Positions 16,351 to 25,095 of a DNA stretch of 33,050 bases are shown here, piece by piece. The notes below the pieces were generated by a model. It saw nothing but the letters and a program-made list of their open reading frames with translations, was not told where the DNA came from and made no database searches. The position numbers were made by a program, and so were the translations under genes. The stretch's first letter is position 1; every line of letters starts with the position of its first letter. Where the stretch lies: positions 1 through 33,050 of the forward strand of contig QKHT01000096.1 in the NCBI GenBank assembly GCA_003249935.1, in the 5' to 3' direction. Origin of the DNA: Bacteroidota bacterium. GTDB taxonomy: Bacteria; Bacteroidota; Bacteroidia; Bacteroidales; UBA5342.

Positions 16351-16380
16351 CAGCCAATACTATAATTTACATTTTGGCTG
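16351..16380 (-). terminator. Weak stem-loop after ispH
   Basis: Perfect 7-bp inverted repeat CAGCCAA/TTGGCTG with a 16-nt loop, 31 bp after the ispH stop, followed on the minus strand by a modest T-rich stretch. The loop is large, so terminator activity is uncertain. Confidence 0.3.
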
Positions 16381-16410
16381 AACCGCCTGCGAAAAAATCG
16401 TACAATAAGA

Positions 16411-17283
16411 TTAAAGATTCAATGATTTTACCGCTTCGGCCATTTCTTCCAATTGCCAAACCGGCGTAGAAGTTGCACCACATATACCAACCGACACAGC
16501 ATTTGTAAACCATTCCGTCTGCAATTCAGAGGGTTCACTCACAAAATACGACAAACTATTTACACTTAAACATTTATCATACAACATTTTACCATTACTG
16601 CTCTTTTTCCCGCTTACAAAAATAACCACGTCGTTGGCTAAAGCCAACTCAATTACTGCTGGTATTCTTCGCGAAACCTGACCACATATACTGTTGATTT
16701 TCTTAAGACTATGGGCTGAATCCAAACGAGAATTAATTTCTTTAGCCACATCATCATACGCTTCTTTTCCCATTGTAGTTTGAGAAAAAAGGATCACGTT
16801 GCCATCAAACTTTTTTTCTTTAATTTCATCCTTATTGCTAACCACAATGGCACTATTTTTGGTTTGACCCAGAAGTCCTTCCACTTCGGCATGCCCTCTT
16901 TTACCAAAGAGCACCACAGTACCGCCATTTTTAGCCGATAAAGCGGCACTCTCGCGCACACGTTGCTGAAGTTTAAGTACCACCGGACACGTCGCATCAA
17001 TGACAGTTATATTATTTTTCTTAGCTATTTCATAAGATAATGGGGGTTCTCCATGAGCACGGAACAATACAGTTACATTTTTCAGAGATTCAAACATTTG
17101 TCTGTCTATTGTAACAAGTCCAAGTTTGCGCATACGGATTATTTCGGCACTATTATGAACCAAATCGCCTAAACAATAGAGTGTTTCACCGCGGGCGAGT
17201 ACTTCTTCGGCTAGTTTTGTGGCATTTATCACGCCAAAACAAAACCCACTCTTACGATCTATCGTAACTTTCAAACGGTTCAT
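16411..17283 (-). CDS. ispH: 4-hydroxy-3-methylbut-2-enyl diphosphate reductase
   Basis: Last enzyme of the MEP isoprenoid pathway, a [4Fe-4S] protein making IPP and DMAPP. The 290 residues include the three cluster cysteines in SGFCFGV, DATCPVV and NSICGQVSRR, with substrate-binding motifs LVHNSAEI, FRAHGEP and GICGATSTPVW. As an Fe-S enzyme it depends on machinery such as the suf genes in this window. The ATG (17281-17283) overlaps the cmk stop in an ATGA arrangement, so the two are translationally coupled. The cmk-ispH adjacency is familiar in Bacteroidota. Confidence 0.96.
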   Translation of the reverse strand: MNRLKVTIDRKSGFCFGVINATKLAEEVLARGETLYCLGDLVHNSAEIIRMRKLGLVTIDRQMFESLKNVTVLFRAHGEPPLSYEIAKKNNITVIDATCPVVLKLQQRVRESAALSAKNGGTVVLFGKRGHAEVEGLLGQTKNSAIVVSNKDEIKEKKFDGNVILFSQTTMGKEAYDDVAKEINSRLDSAHSLKKINSICGQVSRRIPAVIELALANDVVIFVSGKKSSNGKMLYDKCLSVNSLSYFVSEPSELQTEWFTNAVSVGICGATSTPVWQLEEMAEAVKSLNL

Positions 17284-17972
17284 TCAGCAACAATTTCTGC
17301 TACCCGGGCCAACACCCATTCCAGTTGTTCCTTAGGAGTAATAAAGCTATTGTCGAGTTCAATGGCATCGTCCCCTTTTCGCAAAGGACTCTCTTTCCGG
17401 TTCATATCGTAATTATCGCGCGATTTAATATTTTCAAGAACCTCATCGAAATGAATATCTTCCTTTTTGACCGAAAGTTCGTCGTAACGGCGTTGCGCAC
17501 GAATTTCGGGCATAGCAGTCATAAATATTTTAAGTTCAGCATTTGGAAATACGACAGTCCCAATATCGCGGCCATCCATTACAATACCTTTATCTTTACC
17601 CATAAGCCGTTGTTGTTCGACCATGGCTTTGCGAACTTCGGCTACTGCACTAACCTGGCTCACCCAATTTGAAACTTTCATACCCCGGATTTCATCTTCA
17701 ATATTTACGCCGTTTAATACGGTTTCATTTCGATTTCTTACAGGGTTATATACAAATCCCACTGAAATTTTATTAATTTCGGCACGCAACTTTTCTTCAT
17801 CCAATTGCCGGTTTACGATAATCCCGTTTTTAATACAGTACAATGTAACCGCCCGATACATGGCTCCGGTATCGACATAAATATAACCCAATTTTTTAGC
17901 CAAATCTTTGGCCATTGTACTCTTACCGCACGATGAGTATCCATCTATAGCTATAATAATCTTTTTGTTCAA
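17280..17972 (-). CDS. cmk: Cytidylate kinase
   Basis: Phosphorylates CMP and dCMP with ATP. The 230 residues show the P-loop GYSSCGKST at about 11-19, where GPSGSGKST is usual. YVDTGAMYRAVTLY, the CMP-binding MDGRDIGTVVFPNAELK, and the lid RDNYDMNRKESPLRKGDDAI follow. The start codon is TTG (17970-17972). No ATG is available at the position the family requires, and IIIAIDGYSS begins directly after MNKK. A TAAATTTG box lies about 25 bp upstream. It overlaps ispH by the ATGA junction. Confidence 0.95.
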   Translation of the reverse strand: MNKKIIIAIDGYSSCGKSTMAKDLAKKLGYIYVDTGAMYRAVTLYCIKNGIIVNRQLDEEKLRAEINKISVGFVYNPVRNRNETVLNGVNIEDEIRGMKVSNWVSQVSAVAEVRKAMVEQQRLMGKDKGIVMDGRDIGTVVFPNAELKIFMTAMPEIRAQRRYDELSVKKEDIHFDEVLENIKSRDNYDMNRKESPLRKGDDAIELDNSFITPKEQLEWVLARVAEIVAE

Positions 17973-17997
17973 AGCAAAAGTTTTATTGTGTGAAATG

Positions 17998-18005
17998 CAA
18001 ATTTA
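17998..18005 (-). promoter_or_regulatory. Candidate -7 box for cmk-ispH
   Basis: TAAATTTG on the minus strand fits TAnnTTTG, 25 bp before the TTG start of cmk. No clear -33 box. Confidence 0.4.
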
Positions 18006-18160
18006 CAATAATATTTACTGCTTTCTACACTAAATAAGTGAATTTCAGAATATCGTGTTTTGGCCATTTGATTGTACCTACTTAAATGTGAACAATTTGG
18101 TATAAATTTATTACTTTCGCATAGTTATACCTCATGCTTAAAGGGGGATAACCCAACATA

Positions 18161-18772
18161 ATGATTATTAAACTGTACAACGATAATCCAAATCCCAAAC
18201 AAGTCCGCTACGTAGCAGACTTCCTTAGGGATGGCGGCATAGTGATATATCCTACAGATACAATCTATGCCATTGGGTGCAGTGTATTCAATGCTAAAGG
18301 CATAGCAGCAATAAGCAAACTCAAGGGATTTACGGCAAAAAATTTTGATTTTTCGCTTATCTGTCACGATTTAAGCCAGTTATCTCAATACACCAAGCCT
18401 CTGCCACAACATGTTTTTAAATTAATGAAACGTAATCTTCCGGGACCATTTACTTTTATTCTTGAAGCCGGCAGTAATACCCCAAAACTTTTTGGCGACA
18501 GAAAAAAAAGCATAGGTATACGAGTCCCCGAAAACAATATCATTCGCGAAATTGCAAAAGAATTAGACAATCCGATAATGAGCACTTCTATTCACGACCC
18601 CGACGAGGTGATAGAATACTCTACCGATCCGGAACTCATTCACGACCGGTATGAACAAATAGCAGGAATAGTTGTAGATGGCGGCTATGGCAACAAAATT
18701 CCCTCGACCATAGTAGATTGTACCAAAGGCGAACCTGTTATTTTAAGGCAAGGATTAGGAATTTTAAAATAG
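18161..18772 (+). CDS. YciO/YrdC-domain protein (Sua5/TsaC superfamily)
   Basis: A 203-residue YrdC-fold protein. The nucleotide-binding start GGIVIYPTDTIYAIGC and the C-terminal STSIHDPDEVI and IPSTIVDCTKG blocks are clear. It resembles the YciO branch rather than TsaC itself. The K-x-R motif of threonylcarbamoyl-AMP synthases is replaced by KGFTAKNFDFSLICHDLS, matching YciO-type FSLxCxDLS, and PGPFTFILEAG follows. A role in tRNA threonylcarbamoyladenosine synthesis is therefore less certain than for TsaC. Stop and next start are 6 bp apart, so it is probably cotranscribed with the PAS protein. Confidence 0.88.
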   Translation: MIIKLYNDNPNPKQVRYVADFLRDGGIVIYPTDTIYAIGCSVFNAKGIAAISKLKGFTAKNFDFSLICHDLSQLSQYTKPLPQHVFKLMKRNLPGPFTFILEAGSNTPKLFGDRKKSIGIRVPENNIIREIAKELDNPIMSTSIHDPDEVIEYSTDPELIHDRYEQIAGIVVDGGYGNKIPSTIVDCTKGEPVILRQGLGILK

Positions 18773-18778
18773 CATGAA

Positions 18779-21511
18779 ATGCCCGAAAAAAGACGAATAG
18801 CTGAAGCCCGAAAACTGTTAATTTTATTCTTAACCTGTTGGACCCTATTTATTTTTATAATTGGGTTTGCAATTCGAACAATTGAAAAAAATCAGGAAAA
18901 ACAAACATTTATCCACAACAATCAACTTATATTTCAATCGTACAGGATCTTTTCTCAACAATACACCACAAGCACATCCATTATGGATAGCCAAATGAAC
19001 ATCAGTACCTTAGAAGCAAAAAAAGAACAACTCTTTTACTTTAATCAACTGCTTCAAAAAGACTTTAATGGCGAATTGGCTATTTCGATACTGCCAATAA
19101 ATGAGATTAATTCAAAACATTTAGGTTCACTCAATAATGTGCAGAACCAAGTTTTTAAAGAAACAAACGGAGTAAAGAACTACTATTACACATTAATCCC
19201 TAATGAAACAGCACAAAAAGAGAAATTTATTTATAAAATAGTTGTCGAAGAAGATATTTATCAAAAGCAAAATTTAAACAAATCCAATCCAATATTTCTA
19301 TTACTCTTGTTGTCTTGGGTATTTTTCGGCCTATTAATTCTAATCACCTACAAAAAAATTTTAAAGCGTTGGAGCACACTTGATGATAAACACCAACATT
19401 TAAGCGACATACAAAAATACGGACTTACCGGCAGTTGGTCATACTTTCCGGATAGTGGAACCATGATTTGGTCGGACCAAATTTTTAAAATTTTGGGCTA
19501 TAATACCAATGAAATAACCCCAGGTTGGGAAATATTTGTAAGTCACGTTATTTTAAAACAGCAGCAAGAATTTCTACAGTTTTTAACCGGATTAAACACT
19601 AACAATTTAAACCAGTTACACAAAATGGAAGTTAAAATATTCGACACACTAAATACCGAAAAACATTGCAAACTACTTACAGAATACATAATCAATAAAG
19701 AAACCCGGAAAATTATAGAAGTAAAAGGGGTTCTTCAAGATATTTCGGAGCAAAAAAACACAGAAGACAAATTAAACATTTTTGACCAAAGAATTAAAAA
19801 TATTGCAGAATTGGCATTTGATTTTTACTATGAAATGGAAGGTGAAACATACTCAATTACTTGGTCGACAGGCAGATTATCTCAAATAACAGGATTTCTC
19901 ATTAATGAGATTAATAAACTACCTTTTAAATGGTTTTCGATTATAAATAGTGAAGACCGAATAGAAATCGAAAACAAAATCAGAAATGCAGGTTCAAATA
20001 CAATGTTCAAATCAGAATATCGAATTACAACTAAAACGGGCACGTCGATCTGGATTGAGGAAAGCTGTAAGATCGTTTTTACACCCAACAATGAAAAGCT
20101 CATTTTTTGTTCTGCAAAAGATATTACCAAACACAAAAACAAACTTTACAATGAATTAGAGACAAATAAAGCATGGAAAAATATTATATCGGCCATCGAT
20201 ACCGAACTGATTCTCTTATCTCAGGATGGGATAATACAGGAAATTAATCCTCTCGCAGCATCAGTTATCGGAATACCTCGACACGAACTTATAAAATGCC
20301 CGTTGTCCGAGTTTATCGTTACCGAACTCAGGCAATTGTTTGTTAATAAAATTAAAAACTTTGATCAGGACGATAGTGTAACTTTCGAAACTAAATTAAC
20401 AACCCATAACCAAAACAATGTTCCATTTCAATTGCATTTGGTAAGGACTTCGGTATTTAACCAAATAGTTGTTTTTTGCTTTCTAAAAAGAATAGGAACC
20501 GATTTTTTAAGAAAGACATTATTTTCAAGGCTGGTTCATTCTACAAATGCCCTCATATCCATATCTGACTTTAAAACCGGTGTATTATTGGAAGTAAATA
20601 ATGCATTTTGCAATAAAACGGGTTATAGTAGAAACGAAATTCTGGGTAAATCATCCATAAATATTGGATTACTTACCAACGAATTGAGAAAGACAATAAT
20701 CCATGAAATTACAAATACAGGATATATCAACAATATAGAAATAAATGTAACAGCAACCAGCGGTAAAAAACTGATTCTGTTGTTTAACGCGATAATATTT
20801 AACTATTCAGACAAAACGCTGCTATATGTATATTGCTTTGACATAACGGATTATAAAACAGAAACTATTCGTTTAATTTCCGAAAACGAACAATTGGCAA
20901 TGGCAAACAGGAATAATCTAAATCTTTTAAAATCAATAACTACAGAGCTGAAATCCTTTAAAACAACTATTTCAGAAAAGCAAAATAGTAGTTTACATGA
21001 AACAATTTTCACATCTTTTTCAGAGAATATTTTACAAAAAACAGAACACTTTCTTTCTAAATCCCAAGAGATACAAAATCAAACATCCAATTCCGGATCA
21101 CTTTTAAAAAATAAAAAACAAACAAATCAATTCCCCCCCCGTGTATTAATTGTTGAGGATAACTACAGCAACAGAATTTTACTGGAGGAATTAATGAATA
21201 AATGGGGCTACTATTTCGATGCTGTGGATGGCCGTACAAGTGCAATTACAAAACTCAATAACGGCACAAAGTACGATATTGTATTATTGGATATGATTTT
21301 AGCAGATGGTCAAAAAGGATACGAATTGGCAAAAATAATTGGGGAGTACCTGCCAAAAGTACCTATTATAGCCGTTTCCGGTGCATGGAATACAGAACTC
21401 GAAACATTGGCCGTACAATCGGGATGCAAGGACTTTATTCAAAAACCAATTAATGTAGAAAAACTGCGACTATCTATTTCGGTTCAACTTGAAAGCAACC
21501 TAACGAAATGA
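18779..21511 (+). CDS. Membrane-anchored multi-PAS protein with C-terminal receiver domain, no kinase core
   Basis: A 910-residue signalling protein. Membrane helices at about 13-33 and 170-191 enclose a periplasmic region of about 135 residues. Four PAS-like domains follow at roughly 205-325, 335-452, 460-570 and 583-692. Examples are WSDQIFKILGYNTNEI in PAS1 and VNNAFCNKTGYSRNEI in PAS4. A helical linker (about 695-785) leads to a receiver domain (788-905) with acidic pair E793/D794, phospho-acceptor D838 in IVLLDM, S867 in AVSGA and K889 in QKP. I find no HisKA or HATPase segment, so phosphate must come from another kinase. A C8 tract (21133-21140) precedes the receiver domain. Signal sensed and output are unknown. 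Confidence 0.85.
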   Translation: MPEKRRIAEARKLLILFLTCWTLFIFIIGFAIRTIEKNQEKQTFIHNNQLIFQSYRIFSQQYTTSTSIMDSQMNISTLEAKKEQLFYFNQLLQKDFNGELAISILPINEINSKHLGSLNNVQNQVFKETNGVKNYYYTLIPNETAQKEKFIYKIVVEEDIYQKQNLNKSNPIFLLLLLSWVFFGLLILITYKKILKRWSTLDDKHQHLSDIQKYGLTGSWSYFPDSGTMIWSDQIFKILGYNTNEITPGWEIFVSHVILKQQQEFLQFLTGLNTNNLNQLHKMEVKIFDTLNTEKHCKLLTEYIINKETRKIIEVKGVLQDISEQKNTEDKLNIFDQRIKNIAELAFDFYYEMEGETYSITWSTGRLSQITGFLINEINKLPFKWFSIINSEDRIEIENKIRNAGSNTMFKSEYRITTKTGTSIWIEESCKIVFTPNNEKLIFCSAKDITKHKNKLYNELETNKAWKNIISAIDTELILLSQDGIIQEINPLAASVIGIPRHELIKCPLSEFIVTELRQLFVNKIKNFDQDDSVTFETKLTTHNQNNVPFQLHLVRTSVFNQIVVFCFLKRIGTDFLRKTLFSRLVHSTNALISISDFKTGVLLEVNNAFCNKTGYSRNEILGKSSINIGLLTNELRKTIIHEITNTGYINNIEINVTATSGKKLILLFNAIIFNYSDKTLLYVYCFDITDYKTETIRLISENEQLAMANRNNLNLLKSITTELKSFKTTISEKQNSSLHETIFTSFSENILQKTEHFLSKSQEIQNQTSNSGSLLKNKKQTNQFPPRVLIVEDNYSNRILLEELMNKWGYYFDAVDGRTSAITKLNNGTKYDIVLLDMILADGQKGYELAKIIGEYLPKVPIIAVSGAWNTELETLAVQSGCKDFIQKPINVEKLRLSISVQLESNLTK
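21133..21140 (+). repeat. C8 homopolymer inside the PAS-receiver gene
   Basis: Eight consecutive C in an AT-rich gene, encoding F-P-P-R at the linker/receiver junction. A +1 slip reaches TGA and a -1 slip reaches TAA within a few codons. Confidence 0.9.
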
Positions 21512-21561
21512 AACACCTGTAATTTCCTTTAGTAGCACACACATATTAGGCAAAAACTTCC

Positions 21562-21569
21562 TATATTTG
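21562..21569 (+). promoter_or_regulatory. Candidate -7 box upstream of the S41 peptidase
   Basis: TATATTTG fits TAnnTTTG. It would leave a leader of about 215 nt before the ATG at 21788, which is long, so either the leader is regulatory or the real promoter is nearer. The rest of the 276-bp gap 21512-21787 shows nothing I can name. Confidence 0.3.
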
Positions 21570-21787
21570 CTAATGGTTTTAGAACAAAAAATGCAAACAT
21601 ATGTCAATGCTATTTACAATAGATCGTTAGATGTTCGATGTTTGACAAAACTTAACAGGCACACATACAGTAATTTATAAAAATTCGAACTTATATGTAA
21701 TATCCTTAATATCAATGCAAAATAAAAGCATAACGAACTATTGATTTAAACAATACAGAAAATTAAATATCACTTAAATATCTAAAA

Positions 21788-23221
21788 ATGAAGAGTTTTA
21801 AAAAAGGGGTGCTTTACATTTCATTATTATTGGCAGCAATTGGCTGTAACCCCGATAATGATGTCATAACATCTACAGAAAGTAAGCTTACACCGACCGA
21901 AAAATTGTATATGAAAGTCAATAGTTTTGCCTACGACAACATGCAAAGCTATTACTTGTGGACAGATTTTCTCCCTTCAAAGGAAAATTCAAAAACCAGC
22001 CCTTTCGATTATTTTGAAACGTTAAAATACAAAAAATACGACCGTTGGTCGTGGATAACCGACGACTACGAAGCACTGATTAAGGGTTTTGATGGCATCG
22101 AAAAATCAATGGGTTATAGCTTACAGCTCTACTGGCGCGATGCCTCACAAACCGAAATAGTAGCTGTAATTAAAATAGTATACCCAAACACTCCGGCTGC
22201 CGAAGCCGGCTTAAAACGTGGTGATGTAATTACAAAAATCAATAACGCCCCACTTGTAGAGAGTAATTATCAGGATTTGCTTGGGCTTGATGTAGCAACA
22301 GTTACCTACGGCACACGGTATAAGGACAATAATGGGGCATCGCAAATTGCCGACAAGGGCACCGTGAGCCTCACCTCACGCGAGATTACTGTTTTCCCGA
22401 TACTTTATCCACAGGTAAAAGATACATTGGGGCATAAAATCGGATATTTTATGTTCGACCAGTTTTCGGCAAGCTACAACCACCAACTCGACACTACATT
22501 TGCCATGTTTAACCGGGCGGGAATTACAGATCTTATTCTCGATTTACGCTACAATCCCGGTGGCTATGGTTCAGTCGCAAACTTTATGGCCAGCAGTATT
22601 GCACCCACAAGTGTAGCCAAAGGTAAAAAACTACTGGTAACCTTTAAATACAATACTGAACTTGCTCAATATTTCAGCCTCAACGGCATGAAAGACCGAC
22701 TCGAAGAGTACTTTACCGATACGGTTCAAAATAACATGAATTTACAAACACTCTACGTATTAACAACAAGTGGCACTGCATCGGCCAGTGAATTATTGAT
22801 TTGCGGGTTACAACCTTATATGAACGTTGTATTGGTTGGCGACACCACACATGGCAAATACACCGGCTCGGTTACTTTGCAGCCGGAGGTGTATAAGAAC
22901 AATCAATGGGTTCTTGACGAAGCTATTAAAAACTGGGCCATTCAGCCAATTATAATGAAATATGCCAACGCTTTAGGCAAAACTGAATTTATCAATGGCT
23001 TTGCGCCGGATATTTATGTTGACGACTATTTATATGCCCCGATTGGTTCGGCTCAGGATCCAATGTACGCGGCAGCATTCAAAGCCATTACCGGCTCGAA
23101 TCCATTAGGAGCCAAAAGTGCCCGAATGGGTCAACAAGAACAATCTATTGGTTCAATTAGCGGCAAAGCACCCATTTTATCCGATGGTTTATTGGTGGTC
23201 GACAAGTTTAAACGCCACTAG
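21788..23221 (+). CDS. S41-family peptidase lipoprotein (CtpA-like)
   Basis: Serine protease of the carboxy-terminal-processing family. The 477 residues begin with a lipoprotein signal (MKSFKKGVLYISLL then AIGC, Cys20), so it is probably membrane-tethered outside the cytoplasm. A PDZ domain covers about 100-170, with NTPAAEAGLKRGDVITKIN. The S41 catalytic part has LDLRYNPGGYGSVA, the nucleophile region TSGTASASELL (likely Ser332) and the general-base Lys357 in GDTTHGKYTGS. The final 40 residues are low-complexity. Probably a single-gene unit, closed by a terminator. Substrate unknown. Confidence 0.9.
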   Translation: MKSFKKGVLYISLLLAAIGCNPDNDVITSTESKLTPTEKLYMKVNSFAYDNMQSYYLWTDFLPSKENSKTSPFDYFETLKYKKYDRWSWITDDYEALIKGFDGIEKSMGYSLQLYWRDASQTEIVAVIKIVYPNTPAAEAGLKRGDVITKINNAPLVESNYQDLLGLDVATVTYGTRYKDNNGASQIADKGTVSLTSREITVFPILYPQVKDTLGHKIGYFMFDQFSASYNHQLDTTFAMFNRAGITDLILDLRYNPGGYGSVANFMASSIAPTSVAKGKKLLVTFKYNTELAQYFSLNGMKDRLEEYFTDTVQNNMNLQTLYVLTTSGTASASELLICGLQPYMNVVLVGDTTHGKYTGSVTLQPEVYKNNQWVLDEAIKNWAIQPIIMKYANALGKTEFINGFAPDIYVDDYLYAPIGSAQDPMYAAAFKAITGSNPLGAKSARMGQQEQSIGSISGKAPILSDGLLVVDKFKRH

Positions 23222-23243
23222 AATCCGGTTCAACCAAAACAGA

Positions 23244-23282
23244 AAAGGCTGTGCAAAATTGAAATGCACAGCCTCTTTTTTT
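23244..23282 (+). terminator. Bidirectional terminator between S41 peptidase and LytTR regulator
   Basis: Perfect 10-bp stem (23246-23255 with 23265-23274), 9-nt loop, and a T-run on the plus strand. A short T-rich stretch on the minus strand also serves the convergent response regulator. Confidence 0.9.
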
Positions 23283-23294
23283 AGTACCTATTGG

Positions 23295-24038
23295 TCAAAG
23301 TTCCAAAACCTCTTTAAGCCTTTTTGCTCCGGCCTTCGACGTTTTAATGTCGCCACCGCCTTTTATTTGCATTACATAGGTTTCTTTGCCATAACGCTCA
23401 AGTTTTTCGATAAAAAAACTATTAATAATATATGAGCGATGAACCCTGATATATTTGTCTTGTGGCAAACGATCTTCGAGGAAGTTCATGGTGATTTTTT
23501 TCAGGAACCGGCCTTTGGTGCTATAGATCATGACATAATCGTCTTCGGCCTGTATATACCGAATTTCTTCGATTGGAATGAGATCGATTTTAGCCCCGTT
23601 TTTTACCACGATTCGGTTTATTTCCTCATCGTGGTTTCGGATCTCTTCCAGCAGGTTTTCAACAACCGTTTCTTTTTTGGCTGAACCAATCCGGTCCGAG
23701 GCTTTCTTTAAGGCTTCTTTGAATCGTTCGGGCGAAAAAGGCTTAAGTAGATAATCTATCGCATTATGTTCGAATGCTTTAAGAGCAAATTGATCGTAAG
23801 CGGTAATAAAGATTACTTCCGGTTTTTCGTCGCACAATTCAAGCATTTCGAATCCGGTAATTTTTGGCATTTGAATGTCGAGAAATACCAAATCGGGTTT
23901 TTGCTCCTTTATGGCCATAAAACCTTCGAACCCATTGGAACATTCGCCAATCATCTCATAACCATCCATTTCGCGAAGACGAGCCTTAACTAATTCGCGT
24001 GCAGGCATTTCGTCGTCAATAATTAAACACCTTATCAT
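23295..24038 (-). CDS. LytTR-family response regulator
   Basis: Transcription regulator of 247 residues. The receiver domain (1-120) has acidic pair IIDDE, phospho-acceptor D54 in LVFLDIQMP, ITAYDQFALKAF and the K in YLLKPF. A LytTR DNA-binding domain (about 140-247) follows, with IRYIQAEDDYVMIYS and the YIRVHRSYIINS motif. The start codon overlaps the kinase stop by 4 bp, so the two are coupled and almost certainly form a cognate pair. Targets unknown; with a LiaF-like gene at the head of the operon, envelope stress is a reasonable guess. Confidence 0.95.
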   Translation of the reverse strand: MIRCLIIDDEMPARELVKARLREMDGYEMIGECSNGFEGFMAIKEQKPDLVFLDIQMPKITGFEMLELCDEKPEVIFITAYDQFALKAFEHNAIDYLLKPFSPERFKEALKKASDRIGSAKKETVVENLLEEIRNHDEEINRIVVKNGAKIDLIPIEEIRYIQAEDDYVMIYSTKGRFLKKITMNFLEDRLPQDKYIRVHRSYIINSFFIEKLERYGKETYVMQIKGGGDIKTSKAGAKRLKEVLEL

Positions 24039-25087
24039 ATTTCTGTTTTTTGGGGGATTTTAATGGTAACAATAAATCTGTTTTTATCTTTTTGTGTCGT
24101 AATAAGTCCTTTTTGTCCGAACCTTATTTGAAGTTGGTCGTCCACATTACGCAAGCCTGTACCGGTTCCTTTTCGTGGCAAACCATCCGGTTCAAAATCG
24201 TTTTCGATTACAATATTAAGCATTTCGTTCGAAAGAGTGGCCACAGTTTTTATTTTTACCGGTGTAAAACTCTCATAAACACCATGTTTAACTGCATTTT
24301 CGTACAGGGGTTGTAAAATCATTACCGGTACGCGTGCATTCAGGGCATCGGCATCGAACTCAAATTCGGCTTGTAGTTTATCGCCAAACCTAAACTTTTC
24401 GATATCGAGATAGCGCCTACAGTTGCTTAACTCGTCGCTAAGGGTATTGGTATCTACTTCGTTACGTTTAAGCGAATAACGCAAATACTCCGAAAGCACC
24501 ACCAGCATTTCCGATGCTTTTCCCGGATTGGTTTGCGTAAGAAAGTTCGCCGAATTGAGGCTATTGAATAAAAAGTGCGGGTTTATTTGCCATTTAAGTG
24601 CCTTCAGTTCCGTTTCACGCGATAATCGCAATAACTTTTCTTCGTTACGCAGGCGCTCTTCGTTGTTATCTTTAACTTTAATACCAAAATAGTAAAGTAA
24701 AAATACCAAATAAAACACCACCCCTTCAGCCATACGTAAATACAGCATTTTATCGGGCAAGAGCGGCAAAATAGTTCCATCAATCAAATCGACGATTACA
24801 TTTCCGAAAGATATATCAATACTGGTAATAATGGCAATTGATACAAAGTGGGTTACAATCCAGGAAATTTTATCGGCCTCGTCGGCCTTGTTGTAATATA
24901 CCGGATACCAAACAGCAAATCCCATCAAGGCATACAATATCCCAAAAATTGCGGTGTCGGCGATACATTGGTTCATAGTAAAAATTCCTATTGTTTGCAA
25001 AAACATATAATGTAGTGCAAACAAAGGAACCAATACCACAAAATAAATAAGAAGTGCTCGCGATCGTTTTAAAAGTGGATGCTGCAT
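24035..25087 (-). CDS. LytS/YehU-type sensor histidine kinase
   Basis: Membrane sensor kinase of the His_kinase (PF06580-type) class. The 350 residues include about four membrane helices in the first 140, with no sizeable external domain, then a short coiled coil (140-165). The phosphorylation motif LKWQINPHFLFNSLNS follows (His171), then the N-box LYENAVKHGV and a glycine-rich GTGTGLRNV ATP lid. It starts 8 bp after the LiaF-like gene and overlaps the LytTR regulator by 4 bp. Lack of an extracytoplasmic sensor domain suggests intramembrane sensing or control by the neighbouring LiaF-like protein. Confidence 0.94.
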   Translation of the reverse strand: MQHPLLKRSRALLIYFVVLVPLFALHYMFLQTIGIFTMNQCIADTAIFGILYALMGFAVWYPVYYNKADEADKISWIVTHFVSIAIITSIDISFGNVIVDLIDGTILPLLPDKMLYLRMAEGVVFYLVFLLYYFGIKVKDNNEERLRNEEKLLRLSRETELKALKWQINPHFLFNSLNSANFLTQTNPGKASEMLVVLSEYLRYSLKRNEVDTNTLSDELSNCRRYLDIEKFRFGDKLQAEFEFDADALNARVPVMILQPLYENAVKHGVYESFTPVKIKTVATLSNEMLNIVIENDFEPDGLPRKGTGTGLRNVDDQLQIRFGQKGLITTQKDKNRFIVTIKIPQKTEI

Positions 25088-25095
25088 GCCAATAA

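Noticed and set aside
21601-21630. Nine-codon leader peptide frame upstream of the S41 peptidase
   Set aside because: Very short, no attenuator structure, no runs of regulatory codons; expected by chance.
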